This document shows positions 10,514 to 19,463 of a stretch of 57,275 nt of DNA, one piece after another. The DNA is from DASZMJ01 sp035551935 (GTDB lineage: Bacteria; Planctomycetota; Planctomycetia; Isosphaerales; Isosphaeraceae), in the NCBI GenBank assembly GCA_035551935.1, contig DASZMJ010000411.1:1-57275 (forward strand), in the 5' to 3' direction. A model generated the notes under the pieces. It was not told the origin of the DNA, searched no databases, and saw only the letters and a list, made by a program, of their open reading frames with translations. Positions within the stretch are counted from its first letter, which is position 1. Each line of letters opens with the position of its first letter. A program made the position numbers and the translations under genes.

Positions 10514-12760
10514 TCAGGCGCTCTCGCGCTGGAAGTGAATCTCATGGAGGCGGCGGTAGAGCGGCGAGCAACGCCTCAACTCGGCGTCGGTGCCGGCGGC
10601 GACGATCCGGCCGGCGTCCATCAGGACGATCCGGTCGGCGAACTGGAGCGAGCCGAGGTTGTGGGTGATCAGGAAGGTGGTCCGGCCGCGGACGAACTCC
10701 TCGATGGCGCGGCGGATGAGGGCCTCGTCCTGGATGTCGACGGCGCTGGTGGCCTCGTCGAGGATCAGGATCGCCGGGTCGCGGAGCATGGCGCGGGCCA
10801 GGGCGATCCGCTGCCGCTGGCCGCCGGAGAGCGACATCCCGCGCTCGCCGACGACCGTGTCGTAGCCCTCGGGCAACGCGGCGATGAACTGGTGGGCGTA
10901 CGCCCGCCGCGACGCCGCCTCGACCGCGGCGGGGCCGGCGTGCGGGCTGCCGTAGGCGATGTTGGCGGCGATCGTCCCCTCGAACAGGACCGTCTCCTGC
11001 GTCACCATGCCGATCTGGGCGCGGAGGCTCCGGAGTTGGAGGTCGCGCAGGTCGTGGCCGTCGACGCGGATCGCCCCCTCGTGCACGTCCCAGAACCGCG
11101 GCAGCAGGTTCATCAACGTCGACTTGCCGCAGCCGTTCGGGCCGACCAGCGCGATCGTTTCGCCGTGGCGGACGGTCAGTTCCAGGCCGCGGAGGACCGG
11201 GTCGCGGCCGTTGTAGCTGAAGCCGACGCGGTCGAACTCGATGGTGCGGTGGTGCCGCGGCAGCCGCACGGCTCCCGACTTCTCGGCCACCTCGGGGCAG
11301 CGGTCCATCAGGGCGCAGATCCGGTCCGAGGCCGCGGCGGCGCGCTGGATCTTCGAGTGGACGTTGGCAAGCTTGCGGATCGGGTCGGAGATCCCCGCCA
11401 GCATCGCGTAGAGCGTCAAGAGGTCCTCGATCATCATCGGCTGCGAGGCGAGCTGGAGCCGGAACAGCCCGAGGTCCAGGAACGTCGTCCGCCGCAAGAC
11501 GAGGTACGACCCGGCCAGCAGCGCGATCGAGACCGTCGACAAGGCCAGCATCTCGAGCACCGGGTCGCTGAGCGCGTCGATCATCGCGACCTTCACGCTC
11601 TTCTTGTACAGCCGCTTGGTCTCGAGGAAGAACCGCCTGCGCTCGCGGCGCTCCATCGTGAACGCCTTGACGACCTTGATCCCCTGGAAACATTCTTGTA
11701 AAATTTTATAAATATTCGACATGCTCTCGAGGGCCCGGCGGACGGCCCGCTTCATGATCTGGCCGGCGCGGTAGGTCGTGACGGCCGAGACGGGCACGAG
11801 CACCAGGGCGAGGCAGGTCATCCGCCAGTTGAGCCAGAGGGCGCCGCCCAGACAGGTGGCGACGCGCAACGGCTCGCGGACCATCTTGCTCAGGAGCGTG
11901 TTGAGCCCCTGGCTGAACGAGTCCATGTCGTTGGTGAACCGGGCCATCAGCTCGGCGGAGCCCTGGTCGGTGAAGCGGCCGAGGTCCAGGGCCATGGTGC
12001 GCCGGAAGAAGAGGTTGCGGATGCTGAAGAGGCTGAGCTGCATGACGTTGGCCACGAGCACTTCCTGCAAGAACAGGAAGAGGCCCTTGACGGCGACGCC
12101 GAGCATCACGAGGCCGAGCAGGAGCAGGAGGGTCTGGAAGCTGTCGGCCGGCAGGTGGCGCTCGACGAACGGCCGGGCGCGGCGATAGCCCCACTCCCAC
12201 CAGCGGGAGCGGTCGAGGTCCTTGTCGAGGACGGCGCGGCGATGGTCGATGCCGGCGTGGTCGTCGACCTCGAGCAGGGCGAGGGCGATCCGCAACTCGG
12301 CGAGCCGCGCCTCGGCGACCTGCCTGGTCCTGCGCAGGGCGGCGAGCTGGGCCTGGGCGTCGGCGGCGAGCGGCCGGTTCGGGCCCTTCAGGCCGGGCTC
12401 GTCGAGGCGGTCCTCCAGCCGTCGGACGGCGCGGTCGGCCTGCTCGGCGGCGTCGCGGACGCGGTCCTTGTGCTCGACGAGCCGGCGCGGGCGCTTATCG
12501 TTGGGGTCGGCCAGGGCCACGACCTCGTCGACCTCGGCGCAGCGGGCCGCGATCGCCGCGACGTCGGCCCCGGCCGCGTCGACCTGCTCGGCGACCCACT
12601 TCCGGCAGTTCTGGCTGTTGAACAGGATATGCAGGAGCGGGTAGACGGCCCCCAGCTCGGAGAAGCCGAGCAGGGCGACCATCGCGGCGCAGGCCAGGGA
12701 GAGGCCGAACCGGACGCGGTACGGCCAGGCGAAGCGGACGAGTCTGGCGAAGTTCTTCAT
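10514..12760 (-). CDS. MsbA-like ABC exporter with large inserted helical domain
   Basis: This fused half-transporter has 748 residues. The NBD carries Walker A GPNGCGKST at 540-548, signature LSGGQ at 644-648, Walker B ILILDEA at 664-670 and the switch His700. The membrane domain is unusual. TM1 (about 18-45) and TM2 (about 208-232) are separated by about 155 charged, helix-rich residues instead of a short loop, and these should lie outside the membrane. The family exports lipids and lipid-linked glycans. The ATG overlaps the upstream GT4 stop as ATGA, so it is the last gene of the polysaccharide operon and may export its product. Confidence 0.9.
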   Translation of the reverse strand: MKNFARLVRFAWPYRVRFGLSLACAAMVALLGFSELGAVYPLLHILFNSQNCRKWVAEQVDAAGADVAAIAARCAEVDEVVALADPNDKRPRRLVEHKDRVRDAAEQADRAVRRLEDRLDEPGLKGPNRPLAADAQAQLAALRRTRQVAEARLAELRIALALLEVDDHAGIDHRRAVLDKDLDRSRWWEWGYRRARPFVERHLPADSFQTLLLLLGLVMLGVAVKGLFLFLQEVLVANVMQLSLFSIRNLFFRRTMALDLGRFTDQGSAELMARFTNDMDSFSQGLNTLLSKMVREPLRVATCLGGALWLNWRMTCLALVLVPVSAVTTYRAGQIMKRAVRRALESMSNIYKILQECFQGIKVVKAFTMERRERRRFFLETKRLYKKSVKVAMIDALSDPVLEMLALSTVSIALLAGSYLVLRRTTFLDLGLFRLQLASQPMMIEDLLTLYAMLAGISDPIRKLANVHSKIQRAAAASDRICALMDRCPEVAEKSGAVRLPRHHRTIEFDRVGFSYNGRDPVLRGLELTVRHGETIALVGPNGCGKSTLMNLLPRFWDVHEGAIRVDGHDLRDLQLRSLRAQIGMVTQETVLFEGTIAANIAYGSPHAGPAAVEAASRRAYAHQFIAALPEGYDTVVGERGMSLSGGQRQRIALARAMLRDPAILILDEATSAVDIQDEALIRRAIEEFVRGRTTFLITHNLGSLQFADRIVLMDAGRIVAAGTDAELRRCSPLYRRLHEIHFQRESA

Positions 12761-14121
12761 GGGCGGCGGGCGCCGGCGATGGGTGAACCCGGGCTTCCAT
12801 GCCACCCCGCCGGCCGCCCTTGGGCGTGCGGCGGGGCTGGGCCGGCCCGACTTGTAACATCCCCTGCCGCCGCCGACAACGCCAGCTTGCGCGGATTCTC
12901 CTGCCCCTCACGGCCTCCGCGACAGCCGTCGATCAGGGCGAAGTACCGTTCCAGGTGCGCCTCCTCCGACCAGATCGAGCGGCGGGCCTGGTAGCCGTGC
13001 TCGCCCATCGACGTCCGCGCCTCGTCGTCGACGGCCAGCCGACGCAATGCCACAACGAGCGACTCGGCCGAGTCGAAGACCAGGCCGCCGCAGCTCTCGC
13101 CGACCAGCTCGGGCAGGGCGCCGAGGTCGCGGACGACGACCGGGGTGCGCTCGTTGAAGGCCTCGAGCACGACGTAGCCGAACGTCTCGAACACCAGCGA
13201 CGGCACGACCACCCCGCGCGCGCCGCGGAAGAGGGCGGCGAGGGAGGCCGAGTCGAGCCGGCCCTCGAAATGGACGTTCGACAGGCCCGCCGCCCGCGCG
13301 CGGAGCTCGGCCTCGAACCGGCCCGAGCCGGCGATGCGGAGGTCGACGTCGGGCAGGAGCCGCATGGCGTCGATGGCGTCCTGGAACCCCTTGATCTTCT
13401 CGAGCCGGCCGGCTGCGGCGAAGTACGGCCGCGGGTGCCTCGGCTCGGGGCGCTCGGGCAGGCCGGTGTAGTCCTCGGGCAGGAAGTAGGGCAGGTGCGT
13501 CGTCGCTGCGGCGATGCCGCGCTCGGCGTGCGAGCGCTGGGTCGAGCGGCTCGGGCAGATCAGGGCGTCGAGGTGACGCAGCGACCGCTCCATTAGGCCG
13601 GTCGCCCGCCAGGGTTGCGGGGGCTTGCGGTCCCGGAGGCAACAACGGAGGCACTCCGGGCGCTCGCAGACCTCGCGGTCGAGCTTCCAGAGGACGTGCA
13701 GGGGGCAGACGAGCCAATGTTCGTGGGTCGTCAGGAGCTTGATCGCCCCCGGAGCCGGCACGCCCAGGAGCCCCGGGCCGCCGACGAGCGAGAGGTTGTG
13801 GAAGTGGACCACGTCGGGCCGGATCGACCGCAGCAGACGGCGGATCGCGCCCTCCTTGAACCAGGGGCGGCCGGTCTGGTGCGTCGCCAGGGGAGACAGG
13901 GCGCCGAAGCGGCTGGAGAGCGGGTGGATGACGACGCCCGGCGGCGGCTCATACGGCCGCGGGGTCTCGGCGCCGCGGACCATCTCGAAGGCGTCGCGGC
14001 AGTAGACGACGTGGACTTCGTGCCCCCGCCGCGCCAGGGCCCGCGACAGCCGATCGACGAAGGCGGCGTCGCCCCCGAAGCTGTGCGGGCCGAAGAACGT
14101 CGTGAACATGCAGAACGTCAT
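12757..14121 (-). CDS. GT4 family glycosyltransferase
   Basis: This 454-residue protein is a retaining GT-B glycosyltransferase. The N-terminal half reads HSFGGDAAFVDRLSRALARRGHEVHVV. The C-terminal nucleotide-sugar half has GRLEKIKGFQDAI and the E-x7-E region VFETFGYVVLEAF. A cysteine cluster near the middle (CPLHVLW...CERPECLRCC) resembles cysteine-rich inserts in some surface-glycan GTs. The final 50 residues are a low-complexity tail. It overlaps the upstream GT4 and the downstream ABC gene by ATGA, which fixes both starts. Confidence 0.9.
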   Translation of the reverse strand: MTFCMFTTFFGPHSFGGDAAFVDRLSRALARRGHEVHVVYCRDAFEMVRGAETPRPYEPPPGVVIHPLSSRFGALSPLATHQTGRPWFKEGAIRRLLRSIRPDVVHFHNLSLVGGPGLLGVPAPGAIKLLTTHEHWLVCPLHVLWKLDREVCERPECLRCCLRDRKPPQPWRATGLMERSLRHLDALICPSRSTQRSHAERGIAAATTHLPYFLPEDYTGLPERPEPRHPRPYFAAAGRLEKIKGFQDAIDAMRLLPDVDLRIAGSGRFEAELRARAAGLSNVHFEGRLDSASLAALFRGARGVVVPSLVFETFGYVVLEAFNERTPVVVRDLGALPELVGESCGGLVFDSAESLVVALRRLAVDDEARTSMGEHGYQARRSIWSEEAHLERYFALIDGCRGGREGQENPRKLALSAAAGDVTSRAGPAPPHAQGRPAGWHGSPGSPIAGARRP

Positions 14122-15308
14122 GCGGCCGTCCCCAACGTCCGTGCCGGGTCGAGGCCGTCGAAGCAGGCCAGCAGCGCCCGCGCCGAGGCATCCCAAGTAT
14201 AGCCCGACGCCCGCGCCGACGCCAGCCGAGCCAGGGTCGCGCGCCGGGCCGGGTCGTCGAGGAGGTCGCGTAGGGCCGTGGCCATCGAGCCGACGTCGGT
14301 CGGGTCGAAGTACACGCCCGCCGCGCCGACGACCTCGGGCAGCGAACCGGCCGTGCTGCTCAGCACGGGCGTCCCGCACGCCATCGCCTCGATCGGCGGC
14401 AGGCCGAACCCCTCCATCATCGACGGCTGCACGAGGCAATACGCCCGGCCGTAGAGGTACGCCAGCTCGTCGTCGGGGACGAAGCCCGTGAAGGTCACCC
14501 GATCCCCCAGCCCGTGCCGCTCGACCGCCGCGCGCAGCTCGGGGACGTGGGTGTGGAAGACGTCGCCGAGGTCGCCGACGAGCACGAGCCCGACGTCGGC
14601 CGGCGCCCCGGCCGCGAACGCCTCGATCAGCCGCGCCAGGTTCTTGTGCGGGCTCAGGCCGCCGACGTAAAGCACATAGCGCGAGCCCGGCACGATCCGG
14701 TATTTCCCCAGGATCGCGTCGGAGTCCGGCCCCTCGGGCGTCGGCCGGAAGGCATCGTCGGGGCCCTCGCCGACGACGACGACCCGACCCGGCGGCAGGC
14801 CGAACCAGGCCATCAGGTCGCGCCGCGCGGCCTCGGAGACGGTGACGACCCGGTCGGCCCAGCGCACGGCCGCATATTCCTTCAACGTCCAGGCGACGCG
14901 ACCCCTCCAGCTCGGGAAGACCCACTCCGGATGCGCCAGCGCGAGCGTGTCGTGCAGCGTGACGACCACCCGCCGCGCCCCCCAGACCGGGAAGAAGCTG
15001 TACGACGCCGGGAAGTACATCAGGTCCAAGCCCGCCTTCGCCACGGCCTTGCCCATCGCGAGCAGGTCCCGCAGGCCCCTGCGTCCCCCCGCCGAGGCCG
15101 CCTTGCTCGGCGCCTCGCGCACGTCGACCTGGATCGCCTCGAACCCTTCCGGCACCCGCGATGCCCCCGACTCCGCCGAGGGCCGGTCGACGAACACGAC
15201 GAACTCATGCCCCGAGCCCGCCCGCGCCAGCGCCCCGACCACCTGCCGCGCGAACCTCCCGAACCCCCGCCGATTCGCGAGGCAACCGCCGTCGATGCCG
15301 ATCCGCAT
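14118..15308 (-). CDS. GT4 family glycosyltransferase
   Basis: This 396-residue GT-B enzyme resembles mannosyl/rhamnosyl transferases of surface polysaccharide loci. The N-terminus is MRIGIDGGCLANRRGFGRFA. The donor domain has YVGGLSPHKNLARLIEAF and the motif EGFGLPPIEAMACGTPV with the paired glutamates. The ATG at 15308 is preceded by GGAGAT. An in-frame ATG at 15335 lies inside the IS-flanking palindrome and is rejected. Since the IS insertion, this gene is the first one after the break in the operon. Confidence 0.9.
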   Translation of the reverse strand: MRIGIDGGCLANRRGFGRFARQVVGALARAGSGHEFVVFVDRPSAESGASRVPEGFEAIQVDVREAPSKAASAGGRRGLRDLLAMGKAVAKAGLDLMYFPASYSFFPVWGARRVVVTLHDTLALAHPEWVFPSWRGRVAWTLKEYAAVRWADRVVTVSEAARRDLMAWFGLPPGRVVVVGEGPDDAFRPTPEGPDSDAILGKYRIVPGSRYVLYVGGLSPHKNLARLIEAFAAGAPADVGLVLVGDLGDVFHTHVPELRAAVERHGLGDRVTFTGFVPDDELAYLYGRAYCLVQPSMMEGFGLPPIEAMACGTPVLSSTAGSLPEVVGAAGVYFDPTDVGSMATALRDLLDDPARRATLARLASARASGYTWDASARALLACFDGLDPARTLGTAA

Positions 15309-15361
15309 TGAATCATCTCCAGAATGGGGTTTCACCGCGGAGGACGCGGAGGAAGGTCCTA

Positions 15362-16192
15362 TTAGGCCGTGTTGACGTTGGTCTTCGCTCGTAATCGGAT
15401 GAAGCCGAGGGCCAGATGGATCATCCCCAGGAATGTCTCTCTGAGCTTCTCGTACCGCGTCGCCACCCGGCGGAACTCCTTGAGCTTGGCGAACAGCCGC
15501 TCCACCCGGTTCCGCTCGCGGTAGGCGGCCTTATCCAGCGGCTCGGGGTCGACCCGGTTGGCCTTCGCCGGGATCACCGCCGCGGCCCCGATCGCGGCGC
15601 ACGCCCGCCGCTGCGCCGTGCCGTCGAACGCCTTGTCCCCGACCACCTGATCGACCTCGTCCAGTCGGGCGGCGGTCCGCCTCAACATCGGCTTCAGCAG
15701 CGGGGCGTCGTGCGCCTGGCCCGGCTTGACGTCCACCGCGATCGCCGTCGACTCGTCGGCCGCGGTCACGATGATCTTGCTGGTCAGCCCGCCGCGGCTG
15801 CGGCCCAGCCCCTGCCGCCGCGCCGACTCCGCGGCCCCGAGGTGCTTGTCCTTCCGCGCCGCCCCGGCGGCGTGCCGGTGGGCGCGGACGTTGGTCGAGT
15901 CCACCAGCACCCGCCGCACCTCGCCGAACTGCGGGTCGGCGGTCAGCGCCTCGAAGGTCCGGGCCATCGCCCCCGACGCCACCCGGCGGCGGAACCGCCG
16001 GTACACGGCGTCCCAGGCGCCGAACTGCTCGGGCAGGTCGCGCCACGGGACGCCGGTGCGTGCGATGTACAGGATGGCCTCGAAGAACATCCGCTCGGGG
16101 AGGGCAGGCGGCTGGCCGCCCTTGTGCCGCTGGGCCCGGAGGACCAGCGGCTCCATCGCTTCCCACAGCCCGTCCGTGATCATGTACCGCAT
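15362..16192 (-). CDS. IS5-family DDE transposase
   Basis: This 276-residue transposase starts MRYMITDGLWEAMEPLV, the usual DUF4096-type N-terminus. Catalytic residues are Asp98 (VLVDSTNV), Asp187 (VVGDKAFD) and Glu231 (NRVERLFAKLK). It is read as a single frame without frameshifting. The coding frame runs through the left terminal repeat, and the TAA stop is completed by flanking TA bases. The longer open frame that starts outside the IS at 16276 is rejected. It looks active. Confidence 0.93.
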   Translation of the reverse strand: MRYMITDGLWEAMEPLVLRAQRHKGGQPPALPERMFFEAILYIARTGVPWRDLPEQFGAWDAVYRRFRRRVASGAMARTFEALTADPQFGEVRRVLVDSTNVRAHRHAAGAARKDKHLGAAESARRQGLGRSRGGLTSKIIVTAADESTAIAVDVKPGQAHDAPLLKPMLRRTAARLDEVDQVVGDKAFDGTAQRRACAAIGAAAVIPAKANRVDPEPLDKAAYRERNRVERLFAKLKEFRRVATRYEKLRETFLGMIHLALGFIRLRAKTNVNTA

Positions 16193-16270
16193 GGGGCCCC
16201 TAACGCCGGGTGCAAGCCATCGATTGACGCAACTCGATAACTGCATTATGCAACCAACGTCAACAGGCCC
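15365..16270 (-). mobile_element. IS5-family insertion sequence, 906 bp, apparently intact
   Basis: The terminal inverted repeats are GGCCGTGTTGACGTTGGT on the left and the complement of GGGCCTGTTGACGTTGGT on the right, matching at 16 of 18 positions. Each end is flanked by TA, which fits the short TA/TNA target duplication of IS5 relatives. It holds one transposase gene with all catalytic residues. The insertion lies inside a palindrome within the polysaccharide operon, in the same orientation as the operon. Confidence 0.88.
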
Positions 16271-16291
16271 TAGCAAGAAATCCTGGAATCC

Positions 16292-17086
16292 TTACTCCTG
16301 CCTCTGCGACCTCCGCGTCCTCCGCGGTGAAACCCCATTCTCCCCCAAAATCATCATACTATGTCCGAACGGCAGTCTCATGCGCCATCTGCCCGCTACG
16401 GCCGCCTCGGCGGCGGCGACGGCGAGCATGATGCGGTTGTGCGGCCGCGACGGCAAGGCGATCCGGAGCCCACCCCCGGCGGGATGGGCCTGGCGATCGC
16501 GATGGAAGCGGCCCCGGAGCTCCTGCGCGAGCGCGGGCAGGCAGTTGGCCCGGGTCGCCCGGCGCACGACCAGGCCGGCATCGTTCAGGAGCGCGACCAG
16601 ATCGGCGAGCCGATACGTCGCGACTCCGGTGGGTGGTTCGCCCAGGCCGCGATGATTCGTCCGGAAGAGGGCAACGCCCCCCGGCCGCAACACGCGACAT
16701 GCCTCGGCCGCGGCGCGGCGATCGGCGCCGGCAGGGAGGTGCTGGAAGACGTCGAAGCAGGTGACGAGGTCGAATTGATCGTCTTCGAAGGGAAGATCGA
16801 CCGCCGAAGCCTTCAGGATGTGCGGGCCGATCTTCGTGCGGGCCAGCCGGAGCGCGTCGGGGCTCGGGTCGAGGCCGAGAACGGTCGTGATTTCCTGCCG
16901 AGCCGCGAGGCGGGCGATGGTCCCGCCGGCGCCGCAGCCGATGTCGAGCGCGTGCAAGCCACGACGTCCCGCGAGGGCGAGGTCCAGCCAGTGTGTCGCG
17001 AGCCTCCAGAGGCCGAGCGACCACCAGTGGCCCTCCTCAACCTCGGCAAGCCGCTCGAAGTAGGCGGTCTGATCGATCGTCAGCAA
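16292..17086 (-). CDS. Class I SAM-dependent methyltransferase
   Basis: This 264-residue enzyme has SAM motif I LDIGCGAGG at 47-55, an acidic strand end (GLDPSPDAL) and FDLVTCFDVFQHL. The N-terminus YFERLAEVEEGHWW is typical of methyltransferases in surface-glycan clusters. There is no ATG; the TTG at 17086 has GGAGG 8 nt upstream and overlaps the flippase stop by 7 bp. The last 16 residues (GENGVSPRRTRRSQRQE) are encoded by the palindrome next to the IS, so the original C-terminus may have been shorter. The likely role is methylation of a sugar residue. Confidence 0.82.
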   Translation of the reverse strand: MLTIDQTAYFERLAEVEEGHWWSLGLWRLATHWLDLALAGRRGLHALDIGCGAGGTIARLAARQEITTVLGLDPSPDALRLARTKIGPHILKASAVDLPFEDDQFDLVTCFDVFQHLPAGADRRAAAEACRVLRPGGVALFRTNHRGLGEPPTGVATYRLADLVALLNDAGLVVRRATRANCLPALAQELRGRFHRDRQAHPAGGGLRIALPSRPHNRIMLAVAAAEAAVAGRWRMRLPFGHSMMILGENGVSPRRTRRSQRQE

Positions 17087-18495
17087 CGGCAGGCCCTCCG
17101 CACCCCGAACCAGGTTGCCCCGTAGGCCAGTGCCGCGAGCGGGCAGGCGAGCCAGAGCGGCCGGAACGCAAGGCCCACGGCCGCCAGCGGCACGCTGCCC
17201 GCAAGCGCGCGGAGCAGTGCGTCGTGAAGAGGGGGGGCGATCCGGAGGCGGTCGAGCTGGATCCAGCCGCCGATCGTCGCCGCGAGCTCCAGCGCCAGCA
17301 CCGCCAGGCCGACTCCCCAGGTCCCCCAGAGCCAGGCGGTGATCGGGACGAGGACGACCCCGAAGCCGCACACCGTCGCGATCAGCCTCAGGGCCTCCCG
17401 CTCGCGGCGGCAGGCGATCAACGCGGCCTGCGCCAGGCTCGCCGCCAGCAGCCACGGGAGCCGGGCCGCGGTCAAGGCCAGCCACCGGCCGCCCCCGGCG
17501 TACTCCGCGCCGAAGATCCAGGGCATCCAGCGCGGGCCGGTGACGGCCAGGCCGACCGCCGCGGGGATCGCCAGCGCGAGGAGCAGCTCGTGGATTTCGG
17601 CGACCAGCGCCCGCGCGGAGCCTTCGCTGAACGCCCAGGCCCGTGCGATTGCCGGCGCCACCGCCGCGGGGACGACGAGGCCAACCGCCGCGATCGCGAA
17701 GACAATCCTTCGAGCCGCCGCATACGGCCCGAACGCTGCGGAGGCGCACCACCCCAGGGCCATCGCGTCGATCGCGAACAGGCTGACCCGGCCGAACCGC
17801 GACAGGCTCGCGATCGCCCCCCTCCGCAGCAGCGCCAGCCACGCGCGCCGCCGGAACCTCGGCCGCGCCGGGCCATACCAGCTCGCGTGCCGATGGCTCA
17901 ACACCAGGCACGCGGCCCCCTCCGCCACCACCGCGCACGCCGCGCCCCTCAACGCCTGCCCCGGCCCCGCGACGAGCGACCAGCACGCACCGATCATCGC
18001 CAGCGCCCGCATCACTTGCGCGATCGCCAACGGGCCGAGCCTCCCCAACGCGCGGGGCGCGACATCGGGCACGAGCGCCGAGGGGACGAGCACCAGGGCC
18101 GCCACCGCGATGACCGGCCCCCGCAACGGCCCCGCCGCCATCGCCGCGATCAGCGCGATCCCGGAGGCGACGGCCGCGAGCGCGCACTTGAGGCCGAGCA
18201 ACTGCTCCGTGAGCCGGTGGATCAATCGAGGACGCCGCGCCGCCTCGCGCTGGACGATCGACTCGACGCCCCCCCGGACGATCACCAGGAGCCACGCCGC
18301 GATCGCCCCCGCCAGCTCGACCCGCGCGAAGCCGTCGGGCCCGAGCCGCCGGGCGAGGTGGACCGTGGCCGCGAAGCCGAGCACGCCGGCGAACACCTCG
18401 GCCGCGACCACCCCCGCGATCGCGCGCGGCCGGATGGCGACGGCCCGCCGTCGGCGGCGGATCGGCGGCGACGGCGGCGCGACGAGGGTCGTCAT
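17080..18495 (-). CDS. Wzx-type polysaccharide flippase
   Basis: This 471-residue protein has 12 to 14 hydrophobic segments and the MATE/MOP-type start RAIAGVVAAEVFAGVLGFAATVHLARRLGPDGFARVELA, paraphrased here as a helix followed by an LGPxGFG-like loop. It should flip lipid-linked oligosaccharide across the cytoplasmic membrane. The ATG at 18495 overlaps the previous stop as ATGA. It is very Ala-rich, as usual for this genome. The operon also encodes an ABC exporter, so the division of labour between the two is open. Confidence 0.82.
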   Translation of the reverse strand: MTTLVAPPSPPIRRRRRAVAIRPRAIAGVVAAEVFAGVLGFAATVHLARRLGPDGFARVELAGAIAAWLLVIVRGGVESIVQREAARRPRLIHRLTEQLLGLKCALAAVASGIALIAAMAAGPLRGPVIAVAALVLVPSALVPDVAPRALGRLGPLAIAQVMRALAMIGACWSLVAGPGQALRGAACAVVAEGAACLVLSHRHASWYGPARPRFRRRAWLALLRRGAIASLSRFGRVSLFAIDAMALGWCASAAFGPYAAARRIVFAIAAVGLVVPAAVAPAIARAWAFSEGSARALVAEIHELLLALAIPAAVGLAVTGPRWMPWIFGAEYAGGGRWLALTAARLPWLLAASLAQAALIACRREREALRLIATVCGFGVVLVPITAWLWGTWGVGLAVLALELAATIGGWIQLDRLRIAPPLHDALLRALAGSVPLAAVGLAFRPLWLACPLAALAYGATWFGVRRACRC

Positions 18496-19463
18496 GCGGC
18501 CTCCTCGCGGCATGCCGAGACCTGCCAGAGCGGCCCGACATGGCCGACGATCGCGCGGCCGGCCCTCGTCGCGCACGCGACGCGATAGGAGCGGATCGCG
18601 GCCCTCGTCGCGGCGCCTCGGGCCCACGACGCGGGGACCTCGATCGGACCGGCCTCGACCGCGCGCCAGCCCGCCTTCGCCGCCAGGTCAAGAGCCTCGC
18701 GCGTCGAGAGTGGCCGGACGGACCAGGGGAGGCCGCGTCGCAGGCGGACGTATGCCGGCGCCCAGCGCCTCGGCAGCCAGCCGAGCCCCCAGAGGCCGAC
18801 GTGCGGGTCGGGCAGCAGCGTGTACCGATTCGGCGACCAGACGAGCAGCCGCCCGCCCGGCCGCACCACCCGTCGCCACTCGCGCAATGCCGCGAGCGGG
18901 TCGGCGAGGTGCTCGAGCACGCTGTCGGCCACCACGACGTCGAAGCTCGCGTCGGCCCACGGCAGCCGCTCGGCGTTGGCGCCGACGATCGGCGCCGAGA
19001 GGCCGCGATCGGCCAGCCGCCGCCGCGCCACGACGAGCCATCGCGTCGCGACGTCGGCGCCGACGACTTCCAGGCCCGCCCGCCGCGCCGCGACGAGGAA
19101 GCCCCCCGTGCCGCAGCCGACCTCCAGCACCCTCGACCCCGCCGGGATCGCCGCCGCCAACGCCGACCCGCGCGATTCGGCGTGCGCGATGTGCGCCAAG
19201 AATCGCCGCCGCCGCGCCTCGTCGACGTCATCCGTCATTGAATAATAGACGCTTGCCAGCCCCAGCACGTCCGTGTCCGTCTCGTGCCCCGCGAGTCGCT
19301 CGGCCTTCGCCCGCTCGTCATCGAGACTCAGGTAGCAGTCCGGCGCGACCCTCAGGTCCAGGAGCCCCGCGACCCTCGGATACCGCCGCCCGCAGCTCGG
19401 GCACTCGCCCCCGGCCGGGAGGACTTCAAGCTCATGATAACAATGAATACAATGATATCTCAT
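18492..19463 (-). CDS. Zinc-ribbon SAM-dependent methyltransferase
   Basis: This 323-residue protein carries an N-terminal zinc ribbon with Cys5, Cys8, Cys21 and Cys24 (CIHC and CPSC). A class I methyltransferase domain follows with motif I VLEVGCGTGG at 112-121 and SFDVVVADSVLEHL. The ribbon plus methyltransferase layout is common in polysaccharide loci. It overlaps the upstream deacetylase and the downstream flippase genes by ATGA. The substrate is unknown, probably a sugar or lipid-linked glycan. Confidence 0.85.
   Translation of the reverse strand: MRYHCIHCYHELEVLPAGGECPSCGRRYPRVAGLLDLRVAPDCYLSLDDERAKAERLAGHETDTDVLGLASVYYSMTDDVDEARRRRFLAHIAHAESRGSALAAAIPAGSRVLEVGCGTGGFLVAARRAGLEVVGADVATRWLVVARRRLADRGLSAPIVGANAERLPWADASFDVVVADSVLEHLADPLAALREWRRVVRPGGRLLVWSPNRYTLLPDPHVGLWGLGWLPRRWAPAYVRLRRGLPWSVRPLSTREALDLAAKAGWRAVEAGPIEVPASWARGAATRAAIRSYRVACATRAGRAIVGHVGPLWQVSACREEAA

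Larger units (their letters stand above)
15321..16341. repeat. 32-bp-arm palindrome split by the IS element
   Basis: The arms 15321-15352 and 16310-16341 are perfect reverse complements and contain CACCGCGGAGGACGCGGAGG. Without the IS they would form a hairpin with a loop of roughly 50 nt between the methyltransferase and GT4 genes. The right arm supplies the last codons of the methyltransferase. Confidence 0.85.

Noticed and set aside
15321..16341. Composite transposon bounded by the 32-bp inverted arms
   Set aside because: The arms are halves of a hairpin that the IS has split; the IS has its own terminal repeats and TA flanks.
16292..19231. A 979-codon minus-strand frame
   Set aside because: Only the last 264 codons are the methyltransferase; the rest is antiphase to the flippase and another methyltransferase.
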